Below are positions 11,741 through 23,080 of a DNA stretch of 64,000 nucleotides, piece after piece. A program made the translations under genes and the position numbers. The stretch is taken from assembly GCA_008704415.1 (NCBI GenBank), contig VXIS01000071.1, forward strand, positions 1 to 64,000, read 5' to 3'. Within the stretch, counting starts at the first letter, position 1; the number at the start of each line of letters is the position of its first letter. The DNA is from Sphaerosporella brunnea. Lineage: Eukaryota; Ascomycota; Pezizomycetes; Pezizales; Pyronemataceae. The notes under the pieces were generated by a model. That model searched no databases, had not been told where the DNA came from, and saw only the letters and a list, made by a program, of their open reading frames with translations.

Positions 11741-12553
11741 ATGAATACCGACCGAGTGGCAATGGAAGAAGCGTTAGTAGGCGTGTTCGACTGCCGTCCC
11801 GGTATCTCGCCAGAGGAGAAGCTCCTGAGCACTGTTCCGAATCCCAATTACAAGGAGGAGGGCACACCGGTATGTACCATAGTACCTCGCACAGTCTCGG
11901 GCAGAACTAACCATCCCCCAGGCATTCGAGGACGACAATTTGAAGAATCTGCGGCTCATCTCTGCTGTTGCGGATGGGCACGCGGTTATGGAGTGCGTCG
12001 TGACTGAGGCGCTCTGTAACCGGCGAGTGAGTACCGGTGCTCCTTCTTCTTGTTCTTCTTCTTCTTCGTGGTACTGGGCTGATCCAGAGATAGAAACTCC
12101 TACATGGCGCCGCGGGATGCCTGATATTTGAGAATGCGACGATAGCGTCGATGATGCTAATCGCAAGACCCGGTTTCTGGGCTGTGCAGTATGTATATAC
12201 CTAGCTACTCGTCCCCGTTTCTCCGAAAATTTGAACTAAAAATAAAATAAAGGAACGCCAAAAACCCCCAGGCCGCACACTTTGCGGCTGTTACGAGGTC
12301 GCTGAGTACCACGTGGATGCGACCTGCGCCGCTGGGAACGACGGTAAGGATCACGGCGGAGGTGGTGCACGTAGGCGCGAGGAATGCGCTGGTGAAGGCG
12401 GAAATGGTGGATAAGGGCTCTGGGAAACTGGTTGCTGTTGCGCAGCACGAGATGGTGAATCTGGCCGAGAGCTTGCTGCTTGTGCAGAAAATTGCCCAGG
12501 TGCAGCAGCAGCAGCAGCAGCAACAGCAGAGGGGGAGTGGCGCAAAGTTGTAG
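11741..12553 (+). CDS. PaaI/ACOT13-like hotdog thioesterase
   Basis: The model has four exons (11741-11869, 11922-12026, 12094-12192, 12272-12553), all joined in phase 0, encoding 204 aa. The family (4HBT, PaaI/ACOT13) hydrolyses acyl-CoA thioesters. Exon 3 carries KLLHGAAGCLIFENATIAS, matching the usual LHGG(A)...D core, then ARPGFW. Exon 4 carries VTRSLSTTWMRPAPLGTTVR and VVHVGARNALVKAEM, the typical second half of the hotdog. The usual acidic residue of the core helix is Glu (FEN) rather than Asp. The exon 3 donor could instead lie a few bases earlier. The C-terminus has a CAG/CAA-encoded run of nine glutamines, unusual for this family. Confidence 0.75.
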
Positions 12554-14428
12554 TGTGTTGGGAGAAAGCTGGGACTGGCTTTTGGAAGATGGCCATTCGT
12601 TAGGTCTTGCTGGGGCCGGGTCTTTTAAAACCTCTCTCTGAACCGCACGGCGGTGCCTGCATAGCTTAGGTCCTAACAGAACTCGGATTGCTGCCGTTTA
12701 GATGTCCGGTACCTCGATTTCGATATCAAAGTGATTGTCACCAAGAAAAAGGCCTAGAACTAACCCGCTAAGAGAAAGCTGTCAGTGGGTCCTGGCAGTT
12801 CAGGCTTCGCAATGGTGACCGAGTGATATCCAGTGAACAAAACAGAGAAACATCACATTTCTCGCGGCCTAGCGAGCAAATTTCGGTTTGTAAGTCAGCA
12901 AAGCTCTGGCTGAGTAGGTAGTTTGCTCTATGTCTGTCATACAAGATGGTCAATCTCTCGATAGCTAGCGCCCCATCAAAACCCTCCCATCACGACGGTC
13001 TATGACGGTAACTTTACCAGAAACATGTCTGTGATTCCAGGTCTGCCTCGAACAAAGCCTGGAACAATCTTCCCCAGATACTGAAGGCCAGCCCACGAAA
13101 CCAGCCCGAGAAAAACATGAGCCTCTGAGGCATATGGCTGAACTTTGATAAGCTTGACTTAAGTTAACATTGCGGCATGGAGGCTTCAAATTCCCACCTG
13201 TGCACGTAGGTTGCTTTTCCGATTGGGGAGAAAGCAACTTTATCATGCGTACGCCCTACATGAATACAAGGTGCGAAAAAGGTACCGGTTTTGGCGGCTC
13301 GTAAGCGTGTTGCGGCTTCTAGGCGACCGAGTGATGTATTGTGTCCCATGAGAGCGCATTTCTGCATCCGACTTGCAGGTGGTAGTAGCCGCCTCGATCT
13401 CACGTTAACGAAGGATCAGGTGTAACGTCGCACACCTGGCTGAAGTTTTGTTACACGATATCGACATGACCTGGTGCGGAGACCAACCAGGTGTCAGAGT
13501 TTAACCACCAGACGAGGAGCGAAGAACCTAATTTTTTTTTTTTGTTTTTTTTTTCCATGGTCTGCTGGCCGCAAGGCTGAGCGTGAGCATGTGGCATGGA
13601 TTTTTACGACCTTGGGCCATGGGGGTCGGGCGAACAAATCCACCGACTCTTCTCAGCCAGTGGTCGCGGTTCACGCCGGAAGCATTGCCACATTCATTCA
13701 TCATCACCACCACCACAGGATACGACAAAGCTTTGTGATAGGTATTCGCATCCCCAGCCTATGTATCTTTGTCGAGTCAACGCCCCCCCCCCCGAATTCG
13801 AAGGTCAACGCAAACAGTTCCAGCTCCGTGCCGGGCCCGTCTGCGAAAAGCCTAACAATGCATACATACATGGAAAACCCCGTTAGCATTGACGAAGTGG
13901 GCATGCAACTTGACTTGACGTCTGCAAGAGTCCGATAAGATCGCGATCCCACCCATGGCCGGCTGTATATAATGCATGCTACACTGTGGCCTCGTCGCAC
14001 AGTATGCCGGAATGGTGTCGATCAGTCCGAATAAAGCATAATTTTAAAGCTTGTGTAGAGAGAGGGAGAGAGAATCTCGCGTTGTGGTCACGCAAGTGTA
14101 CTCCTGCAAGCCGCCGCTCTCTCCATCCTCTCCGCAACCGTTGATGGACGGGTTTGGTGGTCGATGCTCACAGGGTCAAGGGTGTGACCAATTTCAAGTC
14201 CGGGGAAACTCGGTTCCGCGTTTGTGATGTTCTGACCGACATGTATCTAAGCAGCTACGAATATATCCACCCGAATACGATGAGCTGTGCGTTTGGACTG
14301 ATATTTTAGATGGATATTTTAGTTTCTGGAAATTCGGGGACACCGGAGGATGACATGGAATGGACTGAAAATCGTCATCAAAATCGGCTTCTCCGCAGCG
14401 CCGGGAAGTGATTAAGCTTAACCCCGGG
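12554..14428. other. Outer part of right arm, no gene recognised
   Basis: This is the mirror of 1-1869. The longest frame is 13474-13938 (154 aa, plus), rich in Phe, His and Pro low complexity. It is not recognised. A TATA-like TGTATATAATG lies near 13963. Confidence 0.5.
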
Positions 14429-16480
14429 GTCTTCCACAGGAATCCTAGGCTGTGAGCAATTTTTGATCATCGCTGTGCCGCTGCTCGGCGGCTTTGCAAT
14501 TTGCGAAGAATGTAGGTAAGGCAGGTAGGTTGGTATTTCGACAGTAAACACAATCTGTGACATGCAAGACCAGCTCAGAAAAAAGCCCAACCCCTTCCCC
14601 CACTGTGCCAATCAAGCGGTGTCCCATTCGGTATCGGCAGGTGTTGCGCGGTTGAAATAAGGCTCAAGAGTATACGTACACAAGTACCCGTACCCTTGCA
14701 CAATCCCTTGACGCCACGCCGGCTGAAGAAATAAGGTTTTTTTTTATCAGCTCGTTAGAAACCACTCAGATACAACACCTGTCAAGGACTAGTACTGTCA
14801 AGCGACATATCCGATTTTCCGGCTGTTGGTCAGCCAAGAGACATGGCCATGACGGCATCGAGATTCGAGAAACCACCGGAAAGGAGGATGCGGTTTTTTT
14901 CGACACGATCAAACGCGAGGGACCGGCACGGATGCGCTTGACTTCTAGAGCATTTCCGCCCGTCGCTCCGAGGCTGTTCGTCGAGGGCCAAGGCGCCACA
15001 TCAGGGCTTTGGATAGAGAGAATTGCACGCTCTGGTGGGTTATTGCGCAATCAGCCAAGGGTGCGAGGCATAAAGGGATCCCGTCTCGTGGTGACAATTC
15101 TGGATCAGACACAACCGTTCACTTGCGTGGCTTTATTTCGACAGGTGATACGAATAATTAAAGACACGGAGGCAGCACCGACGACACACACCGCGACAGT
15201 ATTTGAAATAATTTAATTAAGGCGCTCTATGGTCTGGTTTATGTAATCTACACGCGGCGTTAGGAAGAAATTTAAAGCTGAGGCCAAGCTTTCTGTTTCT
15301 GGTTCGATCGCCCAGGCTTCAGCTTTCTTTCAACGTCACAAATCACTTTGCCATGCCGTGCCTTCCAAGCCGAGGCTTGGAAATGATTACCTTCACAGCT
15401 ACCTATGCACGATGCGTTGGGATCTATTTAACGAAAGTTTTGGAACGCCGGCCTGGAGAGTAGATAGTCCCGATGCCCGCCGGATGGTGCTTGCTCCGGC
15501 CTCCGGTTTAGCTGAGCTTCGGCATCCCTCCCCCGCAGAGCCCCTCGGGAGACCCGGCATGTAGGAGGATAGGATGGCCAGGGACCCCTTTTCACAACGA
15601 CCGCTATTTTTCCGGATCAAATATCACCAAGTATGACGGCCAAAAAAAAAAAAAAAAAAAAAAAAGAGGTCGTGATCCAGTCATAAAAAGCAATTTCCAA
15701 GTATTGCACAACACTTTATTCTTTCTGATCCCTCCCACTTTTAAAGTTTTAACCTGCAGCTGGCCGTCAATTCAAGCTTAACGCCATGCGCATAGCTCTT
15801 ACCATATCGTTAATCGTGCCTCCGCATAGGGAAATGGGGAGCGAGTGGAAATGCCTTGCAAGTTGCAACTATCAGACACCTGTCCTGTATCGATCCTATC
15901 ACTGTAGACCTGGCGGTATGTAGATACTGTATCTGCAGACGCTGCTTTTCGGTCGCAACGCTGGAGAGATGGATTACGCGTCGCCGTTCATCCGGCATCG
16001 CGCGCTCGTCTCGCAACTCTATTCGAGCTCTAGTATCACCCTGACATCTGCATTAGAGCACCATCGACAGCATCTTTCAGGCTGTGCAAAATAATCATAC
16101 ATACCCTCCCTGAAGCCATGCCCATATCTACACAGCTTTGAATATCCGGCGACTCCGGAATAGGGAGCTGGATTTCTCCGTATCATCTACTCTAGAGTCA
16201 TCATTGTTTATGGTCAAGGTACTCTACCTACTCGTGGTACTCTTTCGCATTTGGTGTGCCACATGATGCTTAAGCGAAGACGCATAAACCCAGGAACTAC
16301 GACCATGGAGAAGGAAAGCTTCAGGCAGACTACGACTTCTCGTATTTGGCAGACCCTTAACTTTACAAGCCCTTTTTTCAGCTTCAGCTCTGCGGCTGAA
16401 ATGAGATGATGTGCTTTTTGAGTTGCTGTTCTTTTTCATGTTGACTCAAACCTTTACAGTCCTTTCAGCTCCATGCGGAG
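14429..16480. other. Intergenic, no gene recognised
   Basis: Unique sequence follows the end of the inverted repeat. It has a poly-A run of about 24 at 15642-15665 and a few overlapping frames (for example 14932-15216) with no recognisable domain. Confidence 0.5.
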
Positions 16481-16984
16481 TTAGAAGAAATCATTTCGGT
16501 TACAAATCTTCATCTCTGCGACCCATTCTTCACAGCCCATCACGAGCTTCAAAACACTACCACCACCACCGGTATTGATCATCTGCCGGGCATTCCCTGA
16601 AGGGGCCCGGGGGGGCAGTTTTCGGATTCCGCCGTCTTTATTGTTTTCCTCCTCCTCCACATAAGCTTGAAGGCTCCGGTGGTGTTCCTTGATGAAAGAT
16701 TTGGTCACACAACACACGTCTTGCTTTCCATGGTTAACCTCGGTGAAGAATGCAAATGGCCATCCACGGACTTGAACGGAGATATCTATTCGGCCGTCCG
16801 TAACATCCTTATTTTTCTGGCACTCGTTTAACGCCCAAGCACAAGCTGCACAGTATGTCTTGGGAGGGTGATGGGGATCACAAATGTTTTCCACCTGATG
16901 AGTGCCTTGCAACAACGCCGGCGGTTCGTCCGTCGTCCTGTCATGACCACCGGAGAAATGGTTAGGGGAGGTCGGGGGGCTGAG
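16481..16984 (-). CDS. Possible exon of a cysteine-containing hypothetical protein
   Basis: On the minus strand a frame is open from a possible splice acceptor near 16985 down to the stop at 16481. It has no ATG at its start, so it would be a downstream exon. An upstream frame (17049-17339) ends at a plausible GTAAC donor. The translation is coding-like, with CDPHHPPKTYCAACAWALNEC near its start (a cluster of Cys and His), then a hydrophobic-aromatic segment and an acidic EEEENN patch. I do not recognise the family. It may equally be a decayed gene. Confidence 0.3.
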   Translation of the reverse strand, partial: LSPPTSPNHFSGGHDRTTDEPPALLQGTHQVENICDPHHPPKTYCAACAWALNECQKNKDVTDGRIDISVQVRGWPFAFFTEVNHGKQDVCCVTKSFIKEHHRSLQAYVEEEENNKDGGIRKLPPRAPSGNARQMINTGGGGSVLKLVMGCEEWVAEMKICNRNDFF

Positions 16985-16999
16985 CTCAGATTAAGAAAT

Positions 17000-19900
17000 A
17001 TTTGAATTGAATGGATTAATATTATTACTATTGACTACTCGGTGAAAGTTACCTTCGGTTGAGTTCGATGTTCCGAGTCAAACAAAAAGAACGCATGGAT
17101 GACTTGTTGCTGCCCCAGATATACGCGCGTGCGTGCCCTCTCTTCTCTTGGAATATTCGGATCACCGGCAGTTTCAGATGGGTGCTAAGCTTCCAAGCAA
17201 ATAAAATAAAGCTTGGAGAGGCGATCACTTGACAAGGATTTGTGATGATCCTAGCCTCGCTTTTGAAGGGCCTTATTTCTTTTCTTTTCTTTTTTTTTTG
17301 GTGGGCGACTACTCTCGAGTACGAGTCCGTCCTAGCCATGGGTCATAACTCATGACCCCGCTGCCAGGCGGAGTTATTTTCTTCTGATGCCAAGCGATGA
17401 AATATAAACCCTTCATACTTGTGTGTCCGAGTACTCTATGAGCTACAAAAAGAACGAACGAGCGAGCGAAACTTTATCAAGGATCTCAAAGAAAGTTTAA
17501 TCTGCAACTTGAACCTTGTTTGGTGACGCGGCTTTCGTTAAGCCCTCCTACTCCGCAGCGCAGCGCAGGCGCCCTGCTTCTTTTTTTTTCCCGGCAAACC
17601 CCGAGTCTTAACGCCGAGCGATCCGTCTTCAACACCGTTTCCGCCTCGTCTGATCAATAGCCCAAGCTTACTGAGGAAGAGCAACCATGGCCCATAAGCT
17701 TTTCAATGTGGCTTGTCACATCGCAATTTTGTGGCGGCCATCCGGTTGCCTAGGGATAAAAACAACGCAGAGCATATGGTGCGAAAGCGCCTATCCTATC
17801 GTTCGATGCTTAAACGGGAATCCTCCCCCGTGTTTTCCATTGAGATAGCCATTGAGATTTTGACAGGTAGATTGCTTAAGCCAGCAACGGAAACTGGTGA
17901 ACTCGATGTGGAAGATGGATACGAGAATGATTAACTATTGGTAAGCTTTCGATCGTTCTCAAACCTGAGACAAATAATCCATGGCATTTGCAATCGATCG
18001 TCCATGATCGAAACGTCGTAATGCTTCCCCAGACTATGTTTGAAGGAGAATTGGCCGCATTCGCGCCGATGAAATGTAGCAACGGCTAAGCCGGAGTTGA
18101 CGGATGGTGAAAGGTCCACGAGGATGGTGGAAAGTCGTGACGAAAATGGGTGGATGGCCCGCATTCCTCAGAAGCTCGAATCTATGGCGAATAAGTGGAA
18201 CCGAGTCGGCCTTCGGTGTCTATGAAGACGACGCGTCTCCACGACGCGTCGGCGTCGGTGCTTGAGGACCTGAGAGGCCCGCCCACCTGCTATTTTAAGA
18301 GCTGTCCATTCTTGCCGAGCCTGGCCCAGATCCGAAAGAATCTTATCTGATGGGAAACCGGGACCACATGTTGCGGCCCGACAGTTCACATGAAATACTC
18401 CCCCACCGCTTGTATGTACCGGTACCTGACGGGTATCATACTTTCAAAAACTCGTGGGCTTCCCCTTGAGCTTGTCCCCTGATTGGGCGGATTCCATGGC
18501 GCCGGCGAAGACCACCACATTTCGTGGTGTTACCAGAGGCTAAAAGTCGTGCCCTGATAAACTTTAGATTATGAGCTTATTTGGACATTCCGAGACGGCA
18601 GGGTCTGTTTCGGCGTCGTTCTGCCGGAGAGCCTGTGTCCAGTCGCACTCTGTGTTCCGGTGCCGGGTCCCGGGACCGCCTGCAAAAGCAGCAAAATTGT
18701 CCACCCGGCGTCACGGCTACACGGATACACGGATGCCGCCAGGCCCAGCCAAATTTTGGCCGGGCAAACGAGCGTGCAAAGGAGAGCGCTAATATCAGCA
18801 TTATACTGCCGCGCGGTCCTTGTTGCCGCAGGTGCCTATCCCTACCCACGCCACGTGCCGGCACAGATCCCACTGGTGTTCGCCTGGATTGCGTAGGACA
18901 GGTCCAGAGACTTGTGAATCGAGTCCTACATGAGCCACAACTCCCGGGGCCTGCGTGTGGTGGACATGTAATTCTCGACTTCACGGCTGCGTGTTTGTTG
19001 GACATTCGAAAAGTATCCACCGTCTAGGCCCACTGCCAGCGGCCTGAACGAATCGCTTTTGTTTCGGCAAAAAGGCTTTTCCGTATTTTGTGCAATCTCG
19101 GGGACCGGACAGGGCGGAAGAGCAACGCTGATTCGACGCCATTTGCGCTGATTTGCATGATTTGTCCAAGTTTTTTATTTTTATTTTTATTTTGGTCTAC
19201 CTATTTTATTTTTATTTTTATTTTATTTTATTTTACTATTTGTTTTTGATATTATTTATTCGATTCATTTGCTGGCCTCCAGCATTTTGTCCCACTTTGA
19301 CCGCTCTAAGGAAGTGTGTCCCGAATTTGTCTGCACCGCTACCGGACTCGGATTAGTATATTTCGACTGGCCAGAACCTGCGACCTGAGACTTGTACGCA
19401 CGCCGAGGAGCCGAGACGTTTTACTCTAATCACAAACGAGGAGCCTGGGAGACAAGACTTTGTTTTGGCTCAGCAGCCCTGAGAGGGGTAGGGGTGGAGG
19501 GCTGTCGTATGCTTTCGTACCTGAAGTCGAAGTGCAAAGGAGGAGCCGAATTGTACTGCAAGGAGTACCTTGAAACCTAGAATAGGTGAAGTTTGTCTGC
19601 GAGTGTATCTGTATATGTGCTCAAGTGTGTATGTGTGTCTGTACGTATGGATGGGGGACGGATGGATGGATGGATGGGAATAGATAGACAGATAGGATAG
19701 AGTGTGTTGAGCATATGGCCAGCAGTTCAAGCAGGCAGAGCGTGGGAAAAGTGAGAAGATAAGTCCGTTCTAGGTGAGAGGGGAGAGAGCAGAGAAAGAC
19801 CGTCCTTATTAGTAGTGCAAGACAAATCACCACTTATCGCCATAAACCCCCTCCCATAAACCCCCCCCCCTCCCTCCGCCTTTCCCTCTTTCTTGATCTT

Positions 19901-20603
19901 CTAGCTCCTCTCTCCGATCGATGTTCACACAAAACCCCCACATCTTCATCACCATCACCACCTCCACAACCACCACGCCCCCCAATATCTTGCCCTCCTC
20001 TTGTTCGCTGCAGTTTTGACGCTGGCCCTGATCCCTTGTCCGTTACTCGACACATCAAAAACTGCCTGTTTCCTGAGGCCCACCACTGATTCGACCCAAA
20101 ACTTTTTTCGCGCTGCCAACCCTCACTCTTTCTTTCTTTTCTTCGCTGCTGGCCCTTTTTGCGGTCTCTCTCTGCCATATCTCCCCCAAAGTCCGCCATC
20201 CGGTCGACTCGGAAATAGTCCTGCACCACAAAATCAGGGACTCGAGCTTCCGGGCTTCGCATCCGCTTGAGAAATTTCTCGGTCGTCATCGTCGTGTCCG
20301 GTTTTGCGCTTTTCCGACTCCGGTCCCGTAGCCGACTGCACTCTCTATTCTTGACCCTTGTGTCATCCAGCAACTACTGACGCCCGCCTTCAGTCACGCC
20401 ACCATCTCCTCCGGCCGCGGAGTCCTACACACGCCTTTCACAGCCCGCTTGCTGAATGCTTCTTTTGACCTCGCCGTCCGCCCTCATCCTTCGATAATAT
20501 CGCTAACCTCCATCCTTCTCATCCTTTGACCTCATCCTCGGCCGCCACAGTTGTACCGTTTTTACTGTCAGCCTCCTCAACAGGCACTAGCCGTCTACCA
20601 GCC
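17000..20603. other. Long intergenic region, no gene recognised
   Basis: No family-like frames. Repeats include an ATTTT-type pentanucleotide microsatellite (about 19165-19245), a GATG/GGAT microsatellite (about 19645-19680) and GACGCGTC units around 18225-18260. The last kilobase is pyrimidine-rich and probably contains the promoter and leader of the WOPR gene. Confidence 0.5.
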
Positions 20604-21893
20604 ATGGAAACATATCACGGCCACGTTCGGACTCCCGCCGATGCAATAATATTGTTCGAGGCCTGCCGTTTAGGCCTATTGCCTCGTGTACAGCGAAGAT
20701 TATCGGAGAAGGAACGACAAAACATCAAGTCGGGAAGCGTATTTGTGTGGGATGAGCGGGAAGCTGGCATGCGACGGTGGACTGACGGGAAGTCATGGAG
20801 TGCGAGCCGAGTGTCGGGCAGCTTTCTGACGTATCGCGAGATGGAGGGAAAGAGGGGCGGGTCGAATGCTTTCGCGCCGCCCGTGACATCGATGAACGGT
20901 CGTGGAGGAAAGTCGCCAAACCCTGACGGTAGCGATTCGGATGGGATGGACGTTGAGGGTCCGGACGGATATCGTTACAAACCGGACGGACTAATGAAAC
21001 AGTCTTTTTCCATCACGACCGCGACCCATCAAAAGCTACATCTTATCAGCTACTACGCGCGATCGCACCCATCGTCCCAGAACCTGATACAGCCCTCCCA
21101 CGACGCCAGCCTGAAGCACATCCGACCTGTCAAGGGCATGTATCCCGAATCCACCGTTCATGAGCAGCAGAACGTCCCAGTAGTTACCCGCGCGCCCATG
21201 ATCGCCTCCATGCCTCATCCCTCGCCGATTCCTGTCTACGCCCGGCAAGGCGGCGCCACGCATCCTGCCAGCTACGGCGGTCAGGTTCCGGCAGCATACG
21301 GATGGCCGCCGAGTCCCGTGGCTACGCCGCCGACCGGCGCCCAAATCCCGCAATATGGCATGCATCAGCTTCCTGCGCCGACTCAGAACGGTGCTTCGCA
21401 AACCCCGATGCCATACAGCGCTCCTCCGTACACCGCGGCACCTTTGGCTCAGGCAAATGGTGGATCGCCCAGGATGTACGACCGGCCTGCGCTGCCACAG
21501 CTCGAGGGTCTGACATCGCAGCCCTCGTTACATCGTGGTTCAGTCGGATCAGCATTGGTGTCACTACAAAACAGATCTCCCGGGACTGCTCCAGCACAAA
21601 TTCAGCGAACCACCCCTCCATTGGCGCTGCCGCCTCCCAACCCGACCCCGAACCCGGCTCAATCTTACACGACCGAAGACCGTTACGCTTCACCGGCAAA
21701 CAGTGCGCAATCAAAAAGTCCTCCGCATGACGGCACAACGTGGGAGATCACTCCGTTAAGGAGCAGTCCTTCCGCGATGGAATTGGATGCTTCGCGGTTG
21801 GGACTCGACGTCCAGGATATTCCGAGCGAAAAACTTACCTTCGGGGAGGACCTGCGCGCATTGAGGGTATTGGACAGGGCATTTGCAGCATAG
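20604..21893 (+). CDS. pac2: Gti1/Pac2 (WOPR) family transcription factor, PAC2 type
   Basis: A single exon encodes 429 aa. WOPR proteins are fungal DNA-binding regulators of morphology, mating and conidiation. The N-terminus starts METYHGHVRTPADAIILFE, then CRLGLLPRVQRRLSEKER, SGSVFVWDEREAGMRRWTDG and SGSFLTYREMEGKR, which is the first WOPR box. A second conserved part follows at about residues 130-165 (YKPDGLMKQSF, HQKLHLISYYA). The METYHGHV and VWDEREAGMRRW spellings fit the Pac2 branch rather than the Wor1/Ryp1/Gti1 branch. The rest is Pro/Gln/Ser-rich and probably disordered. The frame is open upstream to 20526 but only from TTG; ATG 20604 precedes the conserved start. Confidence 0.92.
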   Translation: METYHGHVRTPADAIILFEACRLGLLPRVQRRLSEKERQNIKSGSVFVWDEREAGMRRWTDGKSWSASRVSGSFLTYREMEGKRGGSNAFAPPVTSMNGRGGKSPNPDGSDSDGMDVEGPDGYRYKPDGLMKQSFSITTATHQKLHLISYYARSHPSSQNLIQPSHDASLKHIRPVKGMYPESTVHEQQNVPVVTRAPMIASMPHPSPIPVYARQGGATHPASYGGQVPAAYGWPPSPVATPPTGAQIPQYGMHQLPAPTQNGASQTPMPYSAPPYTAAPLAQANGGSPRMYDRPALPQLEGLTSQPSLHRGSVGSALVSLQNRSPGTAPAQIQRTTPPLALPPPNPTPNPAQSYTTEDRYASPANSAQSKSPPHDGTTWEITPLRSSPSAMELDASRLGLDVQDIPSEKLTFGEDLRALRVLDRAFAA

Positions 21894-23080
21894 TGCGCAA
21901 TGTAACAGACTGTCCTTGATGATTGCATGGGTCTATGAGGGGTGGTTTGGACTATGGGATTTGCAGTGAAATGGTTATTTTTTTTGTCTCCTTGGACGGT
22001 GGGTATAGATCTTGGCTTTGTGTCTGGGGATCTTTTTTTTTGTTTTGCACTCTGGATATGTTTGGTTTTCTGTGGAGGTAGTGATGTGATAGATTGGGTG
22101 TCGGTGTCTTTCGGCGATCTGGCGAAGCGGAGGTTTCTGCTACCAAAAGCTTCGGTAGTTCTTCGGGTCTCATTGTTTTCTTTCTTATGTTCATTGCATC
22201 GATTTCCTTGTCCACCTTTCCTTTGTATCTCTATCATATGGGCGGTGTCTCTTGCGATCGTGTTATCTTTTTTGTTTTCCCTTTGTCTTTCTTTTTCTTT
22301 TTTTTTTTTTTGGGGAGGGGGGGGGTCGGTCGTTGGCTGCTTTGTTGCTCTGGTTTTTCTCTTTCTTTTTCCCCACTTGTCTCTTGTTCCCTTGACATTT
22401 TATTAGGCGGGTTTACAAGGCGTTTTTTCTGTTAAGATGGAGGGCAAAGGCATGGAGGGGGACCCAAAGAGTTCGTGTTGAGTTTTTGCTCTAATCTTTT
22501 TAGTTGTTGGCTGTGCTTTTTTTTTTTTTTTTTGTTTATTTCTATTTCAATTAACCTGTACGTATTATCATCTCTTGGGGGGATTGATTCATTCACACAC
22601 TTTTGGGTGGTGGTGGCGGTGGGGCGGGGCGGGGGCGGAATGGAAATTGCGTTTTGAATTATCTGCTGTGCGGTGCGGTATTCTTCTACCTCTCCGCCCC
22701 GTCATGGATCGATCATGACTGTCATCCGGCAACTCTATTCGACTGTTGCAGTATGCAGAGATGGTTGGGCAGACGATCCCAAGTCGCTGCGATATGCGAC
22801 TCATGTAGATTATGCAACCGTGACGATCCTGCATACGCCTCTGATTTGCAGCTATTCCCCTCAACTCATGCTATGTAGAAGTGAGCGATGGCGAAGCTCC
22901 TAGTTGGGAAAAGCTGTGCGCCGCGCAGGTGGTCATGTGAGCACGCGGCGTGGTTACGGTACTTTACACGCTTCGCCACTGATAACTCCATCCAACTCAT
23001 TGCAGCACTCACCTTTCATCCACCACATCAACCCAACCTTTCTAAACTCAATAAAAACGACGCCCATTATTTCAAAAAAA
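21894..23080. other. Intergenic between PAC2 and RAD51
   Basis: The first part is T-rich with a G run (22313-22328) and several poly-T tracts, likely the PAC2 3' UTR and downstream low-complexity DNA. The last 200 bp before RAD51 should contain its promoter. No conserved frame. Confidence 0.5.

Larger units (their letters stand above)
7195..14428. repeat. Right arm of a giant inverted repeat
   Basis: This is the mirror copy of 1-7194. It ends at about 14428, where the match to the first window bases (a CCCGGGG/TTAAGCTTAA stretch) stops and unique sequence begins. Net drift of mirrored coordinates shows about 51 extra bases relative to the left arm, in 11.05-11.38 kb. That patch includes enlarged G, T and C runs and several single-base changes. 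All other regions appear almost identical. Confidence 0.97.

Noticed and set aside
15290..15320. GGTTCGATCGCC resembling a tRNA B-box
   Set aside because: No A-box and no acceptor stem pairing around it.
18577..19027. Overlapping 147- and 148-aa frames on opposite strands
   Set aside because: GC-rich mutual shadows with no domain or splice support.
20526..20603. 26-residue N-terminal extension of the WOPR protein
   Set aside because: It depends on a TTG start; the conserved METYHGHV start has its own ATG.
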